Of a stretch of 64,000 bases of DNA, positions 10,217 to 21,164 are shown one piece after another. Origin of the DNA: Cryptomeria japonica (taxonomy: Eukaryota > Streptophyta > Pinopsida > Cupressales > Cupressaceae); NCBI RefSeq assembly GCF_030272615.1, contig NC_081405.1, positions 607,018,677 through 607,082,676 on the forward strand. Reading direction: 5' to 3'. Under the pieces are notes generated by a model. It searched no databases and had not been told where the DNA came from. It saw only the letters and a list, made by a program, of their open reading frames with translations. Position 1 is the stretch's first letter. Each line of letters starts with the position of its first letter. The position numbers and the translations under genes were made by a program.

Positions 10217-10545
10217 CCCCCCTTAAGTATATCTTAGGTGGGTAAAAACATGGGCTTGACAAATGAGGCCATGTTAGCTACCCATGTATATAAATATCCC
10301 CTCCAAAAAAATAATCCTCCATATAAGAGGAATATCCCCCCCTAAATAGAGAGATAAAATGAAGGAACTTTCTTTTGGTTAAGGGTTTGGTGAAGATCTC
10401 TATAATCTTCTATGATTTAGAACAATACCTAATATCAATGATGTCTTCTTGAATCAAACTTTGTATGTAGTTCATATGTATCTATACATATTTTGTCCTT
10501 TGGTGATGAACTATTTTTTTCGAGATTTGTATAACACTCTGATTA

Positions 10546-10839
10546 TCACACAAAAATGACTATAAGTGTTTTTACTAAAATACCAAACTTCTTGAGAATA
10601 TTTTGAAGAAAAATAGCCTCAGTGGTTGAATTAACTTCCCCTTGATACTTAGCCTCAGTCAATGAAAGAGAAATTGTAGACTGCTTCTTACTTGACCAAC
10701 AAACTAGACCAAAGCCAAGTGAGAAAAAATACCTTGAAGTAGATGTGATCTTGAGAATCACCTACCCAATTTGAATATGGTGAGTACCTTGATTATAGTG
10801 AAGGATTCTCTTAGCTGCTTCCCAATGCAACTCATGTAG
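10546..10839 (-). pseudogene. Copia RNase H, element III
   Basis: A 71-codon stretch carries GLVCWSSKKQSTISLSLTEA, the copia RNase H signature (SWSSKKQ..ALSSTEAE), with the usual acidic residues partly altered (TEAKYQGE). The downstream CDN block falls at its interrupted end. It follows the RT region on the - strand, as expected for copia. Stops and a short ORF show it is inactive. Confidence 0.8.
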
Positions 10840-11760
10840 CTCCTACATGAATCAATAGGCCATTCCCACAACATATGAAATTTTGGGTCTCGCATGAGTC
10901 AAGTAGATGAGACTCCCAAAAAGTTGTCAATATAAAGTGCCATCAACCAAGGGTGAAAAGAACTTAGCCTCAAGTTTGACCCCTAACAAAAATGGAGTTG
11001 ATGTAGGCTTATAGTCAACCATGCAAAATATAGATAGCATATCAAGTGCATACCTGGGTTGCCCAAGGAAGATACCTAAATATGACCGAGTGATCTCAAT
11101 CCCTAATAAGTAATGCAAAATATCGAAGTATGATATCAAAAATCTATCTTGTAGAGCAATTTTTACTACCTTGATGGTGGATGAGTGACTCCTTGTGATA
11201 AAAAAGTCATCAACATAGAGAACCAGAAATATGAGAGTATCACCCTACTGAATAATGTATATGTTTGGATTAGAATGATATTGAGTGAAACCAACTATTA
11301 GAAGGAATGGGCCCATCTTGGCATACCAAGCTTGGGGAGCCTATTATGGGCCATAAAGAGACTTTCAAAGTTGATACACAAGTGATGGATCTTGAAAAAA
11401 CTCTTGTGGTTGCTACATGCACATTTTATCTTTAAGGTCACCATGAAGAAATGAACTCTTAACATCCATCTGATGAACTTCCCAATGATGAGTTATAACT
11501 ATAGCAAGGACAATTTGGATGGAATTCATCTTATAAGCTAGTGAAAAAGTCTCAAAGTAATCAATCCTCAGAACCAAGGAGAATCATTTTTCTACCAAGT
11601 GAGTCTTATGCTTATCAATTACCCCATCTACTACAAATTTTGTTTGATAGATCTACTTGCATCAAACAAGTTTACTTCCCTTAGGAAGAGGGACTAAATC
11701 CCATGTGTAATTCCATTCCAAGAAATTGAACTTTTTTTTGTATTGTAGCATCCCCTTTGA
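10840..11760 (-). pseudogene. Copia reverse transcriptase, element III
   Basis: RT landmarks can be read with interruptions: the HQMDVKSSFLHGDL block near 11440-11480, then the catalytic YVDD at 11206-11217, then YLLGIEI and QPRYALDML in the frame below it (10927-11139). The catalytic aspartates are intact, but several in-frame stops and frameshifts separate the blocks. The upstream block (HLVEK, IDYFETF) near 11520-11620 is the usual start of copia RT. Confidence 0.85.
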
Positions 11761-11883
11761 GAATACCTATATATTCTCGAAAGGACTATGGATCAAAAGT
11801 TGAAGCAATGAAGAGATGTACAGGCTACTAAAATTGTGACCTTATTATTCTAGTATCTAATGGATCACCAAGCCAATCACCTG

Positions 11884-12090
11884 CTAAATCAAATGTACTT
11901 GAACCCAAAGAGACATTGAGGCTGGAGACATTGGGGGGGAATAATCAACCTCAAAATGATGACTAGGAGAGAAATGTGAATCCTCATCATCACTATCATC
12001 ATCTGAAGTGGAAGAATAAGACTCATTAAAATTAGGAGAATTAAGATTCTTTGAAGAACTATCATCATCATATAATGTATCTAATGTCAT
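11884..12090 (-). pseudogene. Acidic linker between integrase and RT, element III
   Basis: An open stretch of 68 codons is rich in Ser and Asp (a run like STSDDDSDDEDS) and Pro. Copia polyproteins have a low-complexity acidic or Ser/Pro linker between the integrase C-terminus and RT, and this one is in the right place and orientation. No catalytic function is expected. Confidence 0.55.
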
Positions 12091-12261
12091 GGTGAATGGA
12101 GAAGTGGTATGAGAAGAACTAGAAGAACTCTCATCAAAACAAATACTCCTCTCAATGAAGAACTCATGAGAGATGGGATGGGGAATTTTATATCCTTGAC
12201 ATCAGTTGGATACCCAACAAATAACGCTTTCTCTAGAGATACATAACCTTATGTTTCTCTA

Positions 12262-12850
12262 CTAGAATGTGGGACTGTGCAAGAGAACCAACACTCTAAA
12301 GCTCATAACTATGGTTTTTTGACCAATCCAAGATTGAAAAGGTGTTAGCTCCTTCATAGCTTTGTGAGGAACTCGATTTTGGATGTAACATGCATAGTTG
12401 ATGGCCTTTGCCAAATACCAAGGTGCCAAAGACTTGGAGAGAATCATACAATTGGCAATCTCCTCCAAGGACCTATTCTTGCATTCTATTACACCATTAT
12501 ACTTAGGACTATATGAAACAATGTGCTTAATGTTGATACCTTTAGAAGCACAAAACCGTTTAAACTAATTGTTAACATATTCACCCCCATATCTATATTT
12601 AGAATCTTGATGAACTTCCTAGATTGTTTCACTACAAAATATTTAAAATCTAGAAAATTCTCAAAGACTTCAAAATTTTGTTTGTGAAAGTAAACCCATG
12701 TATATTTTGAAAAGTCATCAATTAATGTCAAGACATATCTAGCCCTACTAAAAGATGGTTGTGGAAATGGTTCTGCCAAGTCACTATGTACCAACTCCAA
12801 TAGCTATGTAGTCCTCCATGTTTTGACTTTATCATACTTCTCCTTGGGAT
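12262..12850 (-). pseudogene. Copia integrase, element III
   Basis: Two frames cover the integrase core. The first (12489-12800) has MELVHSDLAEPF and YVLTLIDDFSKYTWVYF, holding two acidic catalytic positions of the DDE triad in copia context. The second (12262-12468) has the CMILSKSLAPWYLAKAINYACYIQNRVP block, which follows the catalytic Glu region in copia. They are separated by a frameshift around 12480, so no active enzyme is made. Confidence 0.85.
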
Positions 12851-13338
12851 GCTCACCAAGAATTCATCCTAGGAAAACTCCATCAAAAAATCAAATAGAA
12901 GGCAACCTTGAAACAATGTCTTGTTGACTGAGTTGTTGCAAGTAACGATAGTTCAAGTGGCCAATCAATTTATTTCACAAACAACTCACCTCATCTATAT
13001 GAGTGATTAATATTATTGAAGGAGAGTTAGGAATGAAGTGAATAAAATGATACAATTTGGATTGATAATCTTCTTTTCCCATATAAATGGTAGACCCATT
13101 ATGCATTTCACTGATTACCACTGTATCTAGTGTGAACTCAACTCGCTTGCCATAACCAATGTGAGTGATCTAATAAATAGATAGGAGATTAGTTGATAAA
13201 CATGGAAAATAAATGACATCCTCAAATGTTCCTTTTCCCACATCAACATACCCTCTCCCATGAATCTAAATAGGAGTGTCATCACCCATTAGTATGGAAG
13301 GGATGAACCATGACTCTAAAGAGGTGAAATCATCTTTT

Positions 13339-13846
13339 GAAGAAGCCATTTGGTGTGAAGCACTTGAGTCAATGATCCAAGAATTTGGTTGTGAAGTAAC
13401 AACAACTAGGGTCTCACCCATTCATTTCCCATTACTCTTATTTGTCTCCTTATAAGATCCTTTAGATGAACTCTATTTGACATATTCAACCACCTTGATA
13501 TTGTTCTTTTTTTAAAGATATGAAAGGTGATCAATTTATTTCTTTTAACACTTATGTTCATCATGACCTCTTACATTAGGAGATTCATTTTGAAGAAGCC
13601 ATGTGGTTTGAAGCACTTGATTCAATGATCCATGAATTTGGCTGTAAAGCAACAACAATTAGGGCCTCACCCATTCCTTTCCCATTACTCTTATTTGTGT
13701 CCTTACAAGATCCTTCAAATTAACTTTGTTTGATTGAATCAACCACCTTGATATTGTTTTTTTTTAAGATGTGAAAGGTGGTCAATTTATTTATTAAACA
13801 CTTATGTGCATCATGGCCTCTTACAATAGGAACACTTGACCTTCTT
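13339..13846 (-). pseudogene. Copia protease and zinc-knuckle region, duplicated
   Basis: The protease active-site stretch can be read twice: near 13341-13400 as WIIDSSASHQMAS and near 13594-13650 as WIIESSASNHMAS (normal copia DSGASHHM). The two copies are 253 bases apart and belong to a tandem duplication that also repeats the zinc-knuckle end (C-X2-C near 13820-13846). Because 253 is not a multiple of three, the duplication itself breaks the frame. In both copies the Gly of the DSG active site is replaced by Ser, and in the second the Asp is also Glu. Confidence 0.75.
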
Positions 13847-14039
13847 CTTCTTAGGTTGTTCACCTTTTTTTGAAAAGGTCTAGTTATCTTCTTTTTAAGT
13901 AGTAGAATTTTTATCTTTATTATTATCTCCTTGGTTCTTTTGTTTCTAAATTTATTTTTTATACCTTTTATGTTCTTTTGTTCCTTGATTTAAAACTATT
14001 GCATGTGACTTAGATGGTTTTATTGTACCCATTTGAACC

Positions 14040-14640
14040 AATTTTTCTTGCTCCCTAGTGAGTTATGCAACAAATTCATTAAGGGAAGACTTTTTGAATG
14101 TGAAACCTAGGGCACATTTTGTAGCATAGAATGTAGAAACAAACATTGAATATTTAGGGCAAAGCTTAGAACGAAAGATCAAGTTCAGTTTCTTACCATC
14201 CTTGATTCCACACTATTCCAAGTAGAATCTTACAAATTTGTTTTGTGAAAAAGTCGTGTATAGTGTGGAAATTTGTTGGACTCAATCCTATGAACTTTCA
14301 TTCTCCAACTAATGACCTCTTAACTCATTATTCTTACCAAAGGTGTTTTCCAAATTGGTCCACACTTCATTTGGTGTAGTGGTAGATTCAATGTGAAACG
14401 AAGGTCAGCAAAGACTGACATACATAGAGTACCAAAGGCTCCATCACATTCATTAAACTATTTTATTTTATTTTCATCATCTCGAGGTTTAGTTTCAAGT
14501 CTCATTGTAATACACTGATATCCATGTCTTTTCAAATATAATATCATCTTAGTTTTTCATTCAAAGTTATTATTTTTTGTTGAAATAGGAACTATAGATG
14601 CATCCATGATAGATAAAATAAGTTTGCAAAGAATGAGGAA
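14040..14640 (-). pseudogene. Copia gag remnant, element III
   Basis: A gag (UBN2-type) trace is readable on the - strand: the VWTNLENTFGKNNELRGH block near 14300-14370, followed by a stop. Sequence further downstream is compatible with the rest of capsid but is heavily broken. Between 14650 and 15630 (the leader side) I see no gene. Confidence 0.55.
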
Positions 14641-15631
14641 TGGTGCAAGAAATAATGAACACGAGACAACCCCTTTTCAAATAGTCTAAAAAACCTAGCC
14701 CACCAAATATTACAAGGTTGGAACTTTATAATTAGTGTGTTTACAAGGCCTTTTATGAGATTATAATGCTTTCAATGCCTACAAAAGACAAAAAAAATGC
14801 AAATAAATATAATAGTAAATATGAAAAATATAGCCTTATAACTGTATAATACTCTTCAATACCTTTCCAATGCCTATGTTTTTGTAAAAAATGAGTTTTG
14901 AGGCAAACGATATGGCCTATTGAACAAAACAAGTGAACCAACTTCAACCTGAAATATATGATCGAAAATGACATAATTTTAATGAGACCCGTGTGCATGG
15001 AAAGTGCTCATTTTTAGCTTTCTGTCAAGTACTCATTTGTGAAAATCCAAGACCTCAGGTAAAAGTTAAGAAATTTTTATTAAAAAGTTATTGAATTTGC
15101 TAGCCAGAAATGGCTCATGCCCGATTCTAAATTAATTTCTACAAAAATAATTGACTATATGCAAAAATAATACATACCCATATGGTTTTTTTTAACCTTG
15201 GAAGCTAGACCCAAAAATTATTTTTCTTAAAAATAAGTAGAAGCTAGAATTCTAAAGCAAAAAATTAAAACAAATACAATAAAAACTTTTTAAAATTCTT
15301 TGATTTGTTACCATGTCCTCCACTCTCTAATTATGATGAAATGAAAATCACCTTTGACTTTCTCAAGCCTTCTAGACATACTAGAAATAGTAAAAAAGCC
15401 TCCAATATTACCAAAAAGCTACAATCACCCAAATTTCACACAACAGACACACACACATGCAAACCAAACCAACTACAAGCTTAATTTTTCTTTTAAACTA
15501 TTTCAATTCTCTAGGTCACACGAGAATGGAGAAGAAAAGCACACTTAGTTTTTCAGGAAAATATTAACAATCTAATAGTCCCAAATCTCTCTGAAAAATT
15601 AAAAAAACAATGAGCTATACTAGGCAATATG

Positions 15632-15643
15632 ACTTTGATACCA
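15632..15643 (-). other. Primer-binding site, element III
   Basis: On the - strand the LTR end TCTAACA is followed directly by TGGTATCAAAGT, close to the plant initiator-Met tRNA complement TGGTATCAGAGC used by most copia elements. Confidence 0.8.
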
Positions 15644-16250
15644 TGTTAGATTCTACAAGAAGCAAGAACCAAACCAAGATCTAATATCGGTTGTAGATCA
15701 CATGCAACTCCAAACAACATATGACCAAAGATAAAAATAGCTAAATTTAGGGAAATCTGAAATGGGAGAAAAGTAGAGACAACGAAAAAGAATTTTGAGA
15801 AGACTCACAATACTCTCACCAAGCTATCATATAACTAGTGAAGGTGGGAGGACAATGCTAAATATATGGAAAAATAAAGGTATATACATCCAATAGTTAC
15901 TTTAACTCCCACACCCCATAAAACATGGGATATTTTACCTACTTGGTAAAATGCCAAAGCATGTGGCATAACCTCCTTACATGAAGACAAGAAGGAGTTA
16001 TGAAAGGTTCCACATAAAGCCAAAAGAGGGTGAGAAAACCAACCACCCAATAAACCACTTAGGAAATGATAAAATAGTGGTTATGTGATGGGATACAACA
16101 ACCTAAAAGAGGGTGTGTAACTCAACTACCTATGTGAGGAAGAGAGTTACACATGTAGCTAAAGTATTTCACCATATGTCCTCATATTTATTACTCCTAA
16201 TAACCTAAGCAAGCTTAATCTGTTGAATAAATTAAAAACCTACACTAACA
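15644..16250 (-). repeat. 5' LTR of element III
   Basis: This is a 607-base uninterrupted LTR from TGTTAGATTC to CTAACA on the + strand. It matches the split LTR at 8381-10216 over its length and is followed by the TAAAC target duplication. Confidence 0.9.
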
Positions 16251-16255
16251 TAAAC

Positions 16256-18304
16256 ATCATCCATCCTTTCATCTCAAAGCAAACATACCAATGCACTAAT
16301 GGCTATAGACAACTTGGCCAACTAACAAAGTCTGTATAAACACTAAATCAATCACATAGATATAAACAATCCACAACGACCCATCCTATTGTAAGTGAAT
16401 GGGTAGGTGATCCACAACTTGCATAACATAAAGATTTAATCAATGAAACATGCAAACTCATCATCACATCAATAACTTGCAAACTGAAATATCAAAGAGA
16501 ATAATCTTGTAGACCAAATCACTCAAATACCTAATAAACATCCACTATGATTTGTCAAACATGTCCACAACCAAGTACCATAGTCAAGGAACCAAATAAG
16601 AATCGAGCAAATAAGAAACAACCTCTTAACATCAAACTAAATTAACACAAACATCATCATGTCATCTCAAAGTAAAAAGTATACTTGCATATTCATGACA
16701 CCATAATCATCACCAATGGTGTGTACCTACATCCAACTATCACTCACATGAGACTACAAGTCTCAAACCATGTCAAACCATGTCCTCAAAATTGAAAACA
16801 ACCTATGTATTTATCACTATTAAAGTCCAACTCTAGAAAATATCTGTAAACCTATACCAAGAAGAACCAAATCTGATAACCATCTGTATCATCATAAATA
16901 TTTGATAGAAACATGGACTCCCTCAAGGTTTTGCCTCTTAACTTGTTTCTATGCTCACAAAATCATACCTCGAATCATAGGCATCTACAAGTGATCGATC
17001 AAGTACACATCTCTCCATACCCATCGAACTGATAAAATAATAGCATCATTGTGTGGTAGACTAAACATACTCTCCAATGTGTATTCAAAATAAAAAATGT
17101 GATTTTGTATGCAAAAGTTATGACCAAAACTATGAAAAAGAGAACATTTGGCTTTCATACCCCCAAAACATATCAAAGCAACAAATCAAGAAACCAGACA
17201 TGTACCACTATGTATTAATCAGAACCAACTTTCCAACAAGTATAAGAAGTCCAAAATCCAATATTTTGGGTGAAAGTTACATTTCGTTGAATAAACACAT
17301 CTAGTTTGGCTATTAAAATTTTCTCCAATTTATTTAAATCTCATTTCCAAAAGTTTTAAAAAATAAATTTTATAAGAGGTGGGTGTGGTCAACCCCATAC
17401 CTAACCCTTTATAAAAACTGGTTTAATTTTCTTTGTAGAAAAGTGGCAGACTTTATTTTTTACTTGAACCACATTTAAAAAATGTATAAAAAACATTTAA
17501 TAAAATGTCATTAAATCTTTAAGGGTGGTTTCATTTTTGTTTGGTGGTCGTGTTTTATTTACCATGGGTTGGATTTATGGTGGGAATGGGCCTGACGCGA
17601 GGACTGGAGCCCACGTGCTATCGATCCCATCAACCCATGGGCCAACAACCCCTGCACTGTAGGGTACTTTTAGCTACACCAATAGGCCCTACAATGTAGG
17701 GTATTGTTGGTACCTTGCAACCATTTTGTAAGCAGACATGGATCGAAGGAGAGGTAGCCCCCCCTCAATTTTTTTTTTTAAAAAAAAATTAATAAAACCC
17801 CTACCCGACATTATTATTATTTTTTTTTTCAAAAGGCTTCACGTGATTTTTTATGCAACAAGATGCTTTATTTTTCCTATAGATCTTACACAAATTTGAC
17901 AACCATCAAGTTGTCCCTCTAAAATATTTTGCATTTTTTTCAACTTTAGCCAAAAGGGTTCAAATTTAATATCAAAATTTATCACTCGATCAACTTGGAT
18001 TCAATGGTGAGGTTCATTTTTTCCTAAGAGGTCATTTCTAAAAACTCCTCCAAAAAAATCTCATTTGAATGCACATATTAAAAACCTATTTGATCCAATA
18101 TTTTTCAAGTTCCAAATTTGCAATCAACCCATCATAACAGGAAACCCAAAACTCTTAGATCTACATTAAAACAACCTACATGTTTGTTCCATACCTTGTA
18201 ATGTCTCAAATATTTCATGCATATCCATGGCTCCAAATTCACACATCTTCCACTCAAGCTAGAGTTATAACTTCATATCAACCATTAAAGATCTGAATAC
18301 CACT
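16256..18304. other. No gene recognised; one hairpin-rich patch
   Basis: There is no supported coding frame on either strand. Most of it is AT-rich text with many CATCA/ACCAA words. At 17560-17770 base composition changes to GC rich, with two short hairpins, a CCACGTG core and a following T/A-run region, a layout resembling 61590-61800. It may be the remains of a long LTR, but I cannot define borders. Confidence 0.4.
17650..17701. repeat. Two short hairpins, CCCTGCACTGTAGGG and CCCTACAATGTAGGG
   Basis: The hairpins lie at 17650-17664 and 17687-17701, 22 bases apart. The second pairs CCCTAC with GTAGGG. They occur in a GC-rich island inside AT-rich DNA, as do the hairpin clusters at 38.5 kb and 61.6 kb. 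Confidence 0.6.
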
Positions 18305-18664
18305 TGTTATGAAATAATGCTACATAGTAGGTTACATTTAATTCATTTCCTACATAAAACATTAGAGAAAGGCATGCATACAAGCTTACAAAATCACCAT
18401 TATGCAAAGATCAAATAGGAAAGCCACAAGATAATACAATATATACCCTAGGAAAACCCTAATGAGGGAAAAACCTAGGCTCCAAAAGAATCCATACTCC
18501 ATTGTATTATTCAACCATAAAGCTATACAAAATACTTATAGAGTTACAATGAATACTCTAAAACCATAAGCCCTCCAATGCATTCTCATGTGTCTAAGTA
18601 TGAATCCACACATCCCATTCCATGCTTCACATATGAAATCCTCCAAAGGATTCAATACAGTTAT
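18305..18664 (-). repeat. Partial copia-type LTR, cut by element I
   Basis: On the - strand a TGGTATTCAG-like primer site (18293-18302) is preceded, across two bases, by an LTR end ...CATAACA at 18305. The geometry is the same as in elements I and II. The region includes GGAAAACCCTAATGAGGGAAAAACC, resembling the gaaaaacc/gggttttcc pairs of copia LTRs. It runs to the edge of element I, and its continuation is not recognisable beyond 25466. Confidence 0.4.
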
Positions 18665-19568
18665 TGTTGGCAATTGACACTCATTGGATTCATATGTTGT
18701 CATTAATGGCAACAAGATTCTATTGAAGGCATATACCGACATTTGGAGCATACATCGGTGGATACTAGCTTTGGAATATTCAGGGTCATCACCGACACCA
18801 ACATCCAACACTTCAATGAAGCCAACATCAGTTTGGGATCCAAAAGGTTTTATTTGTAAAATCATTTTTTTATTATTGCATAAGGCCGACATTGGATATA
18901 TTTTGTATTGTAAGCAGACATAAGGCATATTGTTTGTAAAGGGTATATAGGTTAGTCTGTTAGGTCATTTTGATATAGGACAAGATATATGACATGGTAG
19001 TAGAACTGTGTAATGTGAAGGATATGTATGTAGGTCATTTGTATTCGAATGTAATATCATGCTATGATCAGTAGATGGTTTGTAAATAATTCTTGGAGGA
19101 AAGGAGATATCGGTAGAAGGATTCAAGGTTTATGAACCGGTACAGAACAGAGCTTTAACCAGAACTATTTTTGGCATTGCAGATACATTTTGTGAGTTCA
19201 CCATTACTATTTTATCTCAACAGAAGCTTGTAGTCAGTGAGACTCTTTTGTGTTGAGCAGTGTTCTCTAGGAAGTGTGCCTTCCTGCATGTGCAAGCCCC
19301 AATTATATGTAATATCTTTCATATGGCTAGTGAATTGATATTGTGGGTCATAAATCCCATCGTGGTTTTTCCTCTTTGAGGTTTTCCACGTATAAATTAT
19401 GTGTGTTATGGTGTTCATTCATGTGGCTGATTTATTTGCTTTATGTTATATGTTTCTTCATTCACTGGTTTATATGTGTATGTTATAAAAGGTCAAAATA
19501 TTGTATTACTGACAAAAAACCGATTCACCCCCCCGTCTCAGTGTTCTTGGATTCATTGTATTCCAACA
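18665..19568 (+). repeat. 5' LTR of element I
   Basis: It is 904 bases, TGTTGGCAATTG to TATTCCAACA. It has the CCATCGTGGTTTTTCC (19357-19372) and GGTTTTCCACGT text common to the copia LTRs here, and CCCCCCCGTCTCAG near the end. It differs from the 3' LTR at many scattered positions, clearly more than the element IV pair, so the insertion is older. Confidence 0.92.
18944..18950 (+). promoter_or_regulatory. TATA box, element I 5' LTR
   Basis: TATATAG follows GTAAAGGG about 280 bases into the LTR. The 3' LTR has TATATAAG at the equivalent place (24855-24862). This is the likely core promoter for the element transcript. Confidence 0.5.
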
Positions 19569-19570
19569 AT

Positions 19571-19582
19571 TGGTATTAGAGC
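19571..19582 (+). other. Primer-binding site, element I
   Basis: TGGTATTAGAGC lies two bases after the LTR, one mismatch from TGGTATCAGAGC (initiator-Met tRNA complement), so minus-strand DNA synthesis is copia-like. Confidence 0.85.
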
Positions 19583-19627
19583 TTGGTACCTCGGAGGAAG
19601 TTTAACAGCTTGAGGAAGATCCTAAAA

Positions 19628-20794
19628 ATGGAATCATTGAATATGGCTATGGAGAAGCAACTTGAGATGACACTTGAGGATTATGATGCTGAAAGGATGA
19701 AGAACCTAAAACTGCAAGATGAATTGAATTCTGCTAATGAATTCATTCTTGTTTTGCAAGAAAGGTTATCATTTGCTCAAGCTAAGAGAAAGGAACTTTT
19801 GCAAAACCAGGATGATGAAGAGAAAAATGCACTTAAGGAACAATGTCAGAAACTTTGTCAAGCTAACATGCTCATGAAGAATGAAATGCAAGACCTGACT
19901 ATGAGGTTATCAAAAGATATTGAGGATAGAAAGATGAAAGAAGAAAATCTTGTTATATCTATGAAGAAAAAATTTGAAGAATGTGGCAGATTGACTCATG
20001 AGAATAATCTATTGAGAACTGATTTGGTACACTCCTAGAATAATGAACGAGAGCTTGAAAGACAAATAACAATTCTGAGAGATGATCAGACTACTGCAAG
20101 TGAGTATAAAGAAAAATCCAGGATTAGTTTTGCATAGTTGGATGATTTATTGAAAAGACAAAGGCAAAGTGAAGATTCTAGAGGACTTGGATTTGTACAA
20201 GGCGAAAGCTCTAGTACTGCAAATGAACATCAGTCAAACAATATGCAGAACTCATCAGACCAGAGGAAACTGGTAAGACAATCTAATGCTTACAAATTCA
20301 ATGGTAGATGTTTTGTTTGTAATAAATTTGGGCATATGGATAGACAATGTAGAAATAGAGCAAATCAAAACTACAATTAAGTTCCCGGTCAATGTACAAA
20401 TTGCAAGAAATATGGTCATAAGTCAGAAGATTGCTGAATGAATGTTAAGTGTAATGCATATGGAAAGTTTGGACATTTGGCTAATCAATGTAGGTCAAGG
20501 AATGACATAGGATATGTCAAAGTAATTCAAAACAACAATTTTAGATGTTATGCATGCAACAAAATAGGTCATATTGCTAAGTTTTGCAGAAGCAAGACTA
20601 CACTGGTTAACAATGCTAAAACAAATGAGAAAGGAAAGAAGAAGGTTGATGAAATTCAACAAGATCACACCAAGAGATGGGTTAGAAAATTTGAAGAACC
20701 AAGTGGAGATGAAACTACACTGATAACTGCACCTGTAACTCCACCGATAGAACAGAGCATTCCTGCACTGATAGGAAATTCAATTGGTAACTGA
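19628..20794 (+). pseudogene. ORF1, element I: coiled-coil / zinc-knuckle Gag-like
   Basis: One reading frame from ATG 19628 to TGA 20794 is broken by four in-frame stops (near 20036, 20135, 20378 and 20435) but by no frameshift. The first ~140 codons are a charged heptad-type coiled coil. The C-terminal part holds four retroviral-type knuckles: CFVCNKFGHMDRQC, CTNCKKYGHKSEDC, CNAYGKFGHLANQC (second Cys lost) and CYACNKIGHIAKFC. Knuckles bind RNA in nucleocapsid. A recognisable copia capsid (UBN2) domain is absent, and the coiled coil takes its place. Element II has the same design. The stops mean this copy makes no full protein. Confidence 0.75.
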
Positions 20795-21164
20795 GGCATA
20801 TGCCTTAGGGGTTGGCAAATTCATTGCAAATCTTGCATATTCCCCAAAGGAGGTCTGGAAAGAGATCTAGAGAGTGGTATTGATCATTAATGGAGTTTTA
20901 TCCGGCATAAAACTATGAAACCAACATCTGATAGGGCACATCGCTAAGAATTTATGACAATGATGAATTAGGGTTTACTCGCTGATAAAAAGGGAAAATG
21001 AACTCATTTTCACTCACCCAGCACTCGAGAAAACTAGAGTGAAGAAAAGGCGAATCATAGGTGATCAAGAGTGAGAAAAGGCATTTCCAAAGAATTTCCA
21101 GCAGTTATATGAGAAGTAATCAAAACCCTTCAACCGACGACTATTTTCTAGGTATTTCTTTAAA
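20795..21164 (+). other. Spacer between ORF1 and ORF2, element I
   Basis: No frame is supported. The last 200 bases look like a leader: a TTAGGGTTT word, a GATAAAAAGGG word, then AGGTATTTCTTTAAA before the ORF2 start. Element II has corresponding text (AACCCTAGC, then AGGTATTTATCTG) before its ORF2. This suggests ORF2 may be expressed from its own leader and not as a Gag fusion. Confidence 0.4.

Larger units (their letters stand above)
8381..16250 (-). mobile_element. Element III: decayed Ty1/copia retrotransposon
   Basis: This is a complete but dead copia element on the - strand. Both LTRs are present, flanked by identical 5-base duplications TAAAC (8376-8380 and 16251-16255). The LTR edges are TATTAGATTC (left, first G lost) and TGTTAGATTC (right), both ending CTAACA. 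Domain order on the - strand is gag, zinc knuckle, protease, integrase, RT and RNase H, which is the copia order. All coding parts contain stops and frameshifts. A solo LTR of another family sits in its 3' LTR. Confidence 0.9.
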
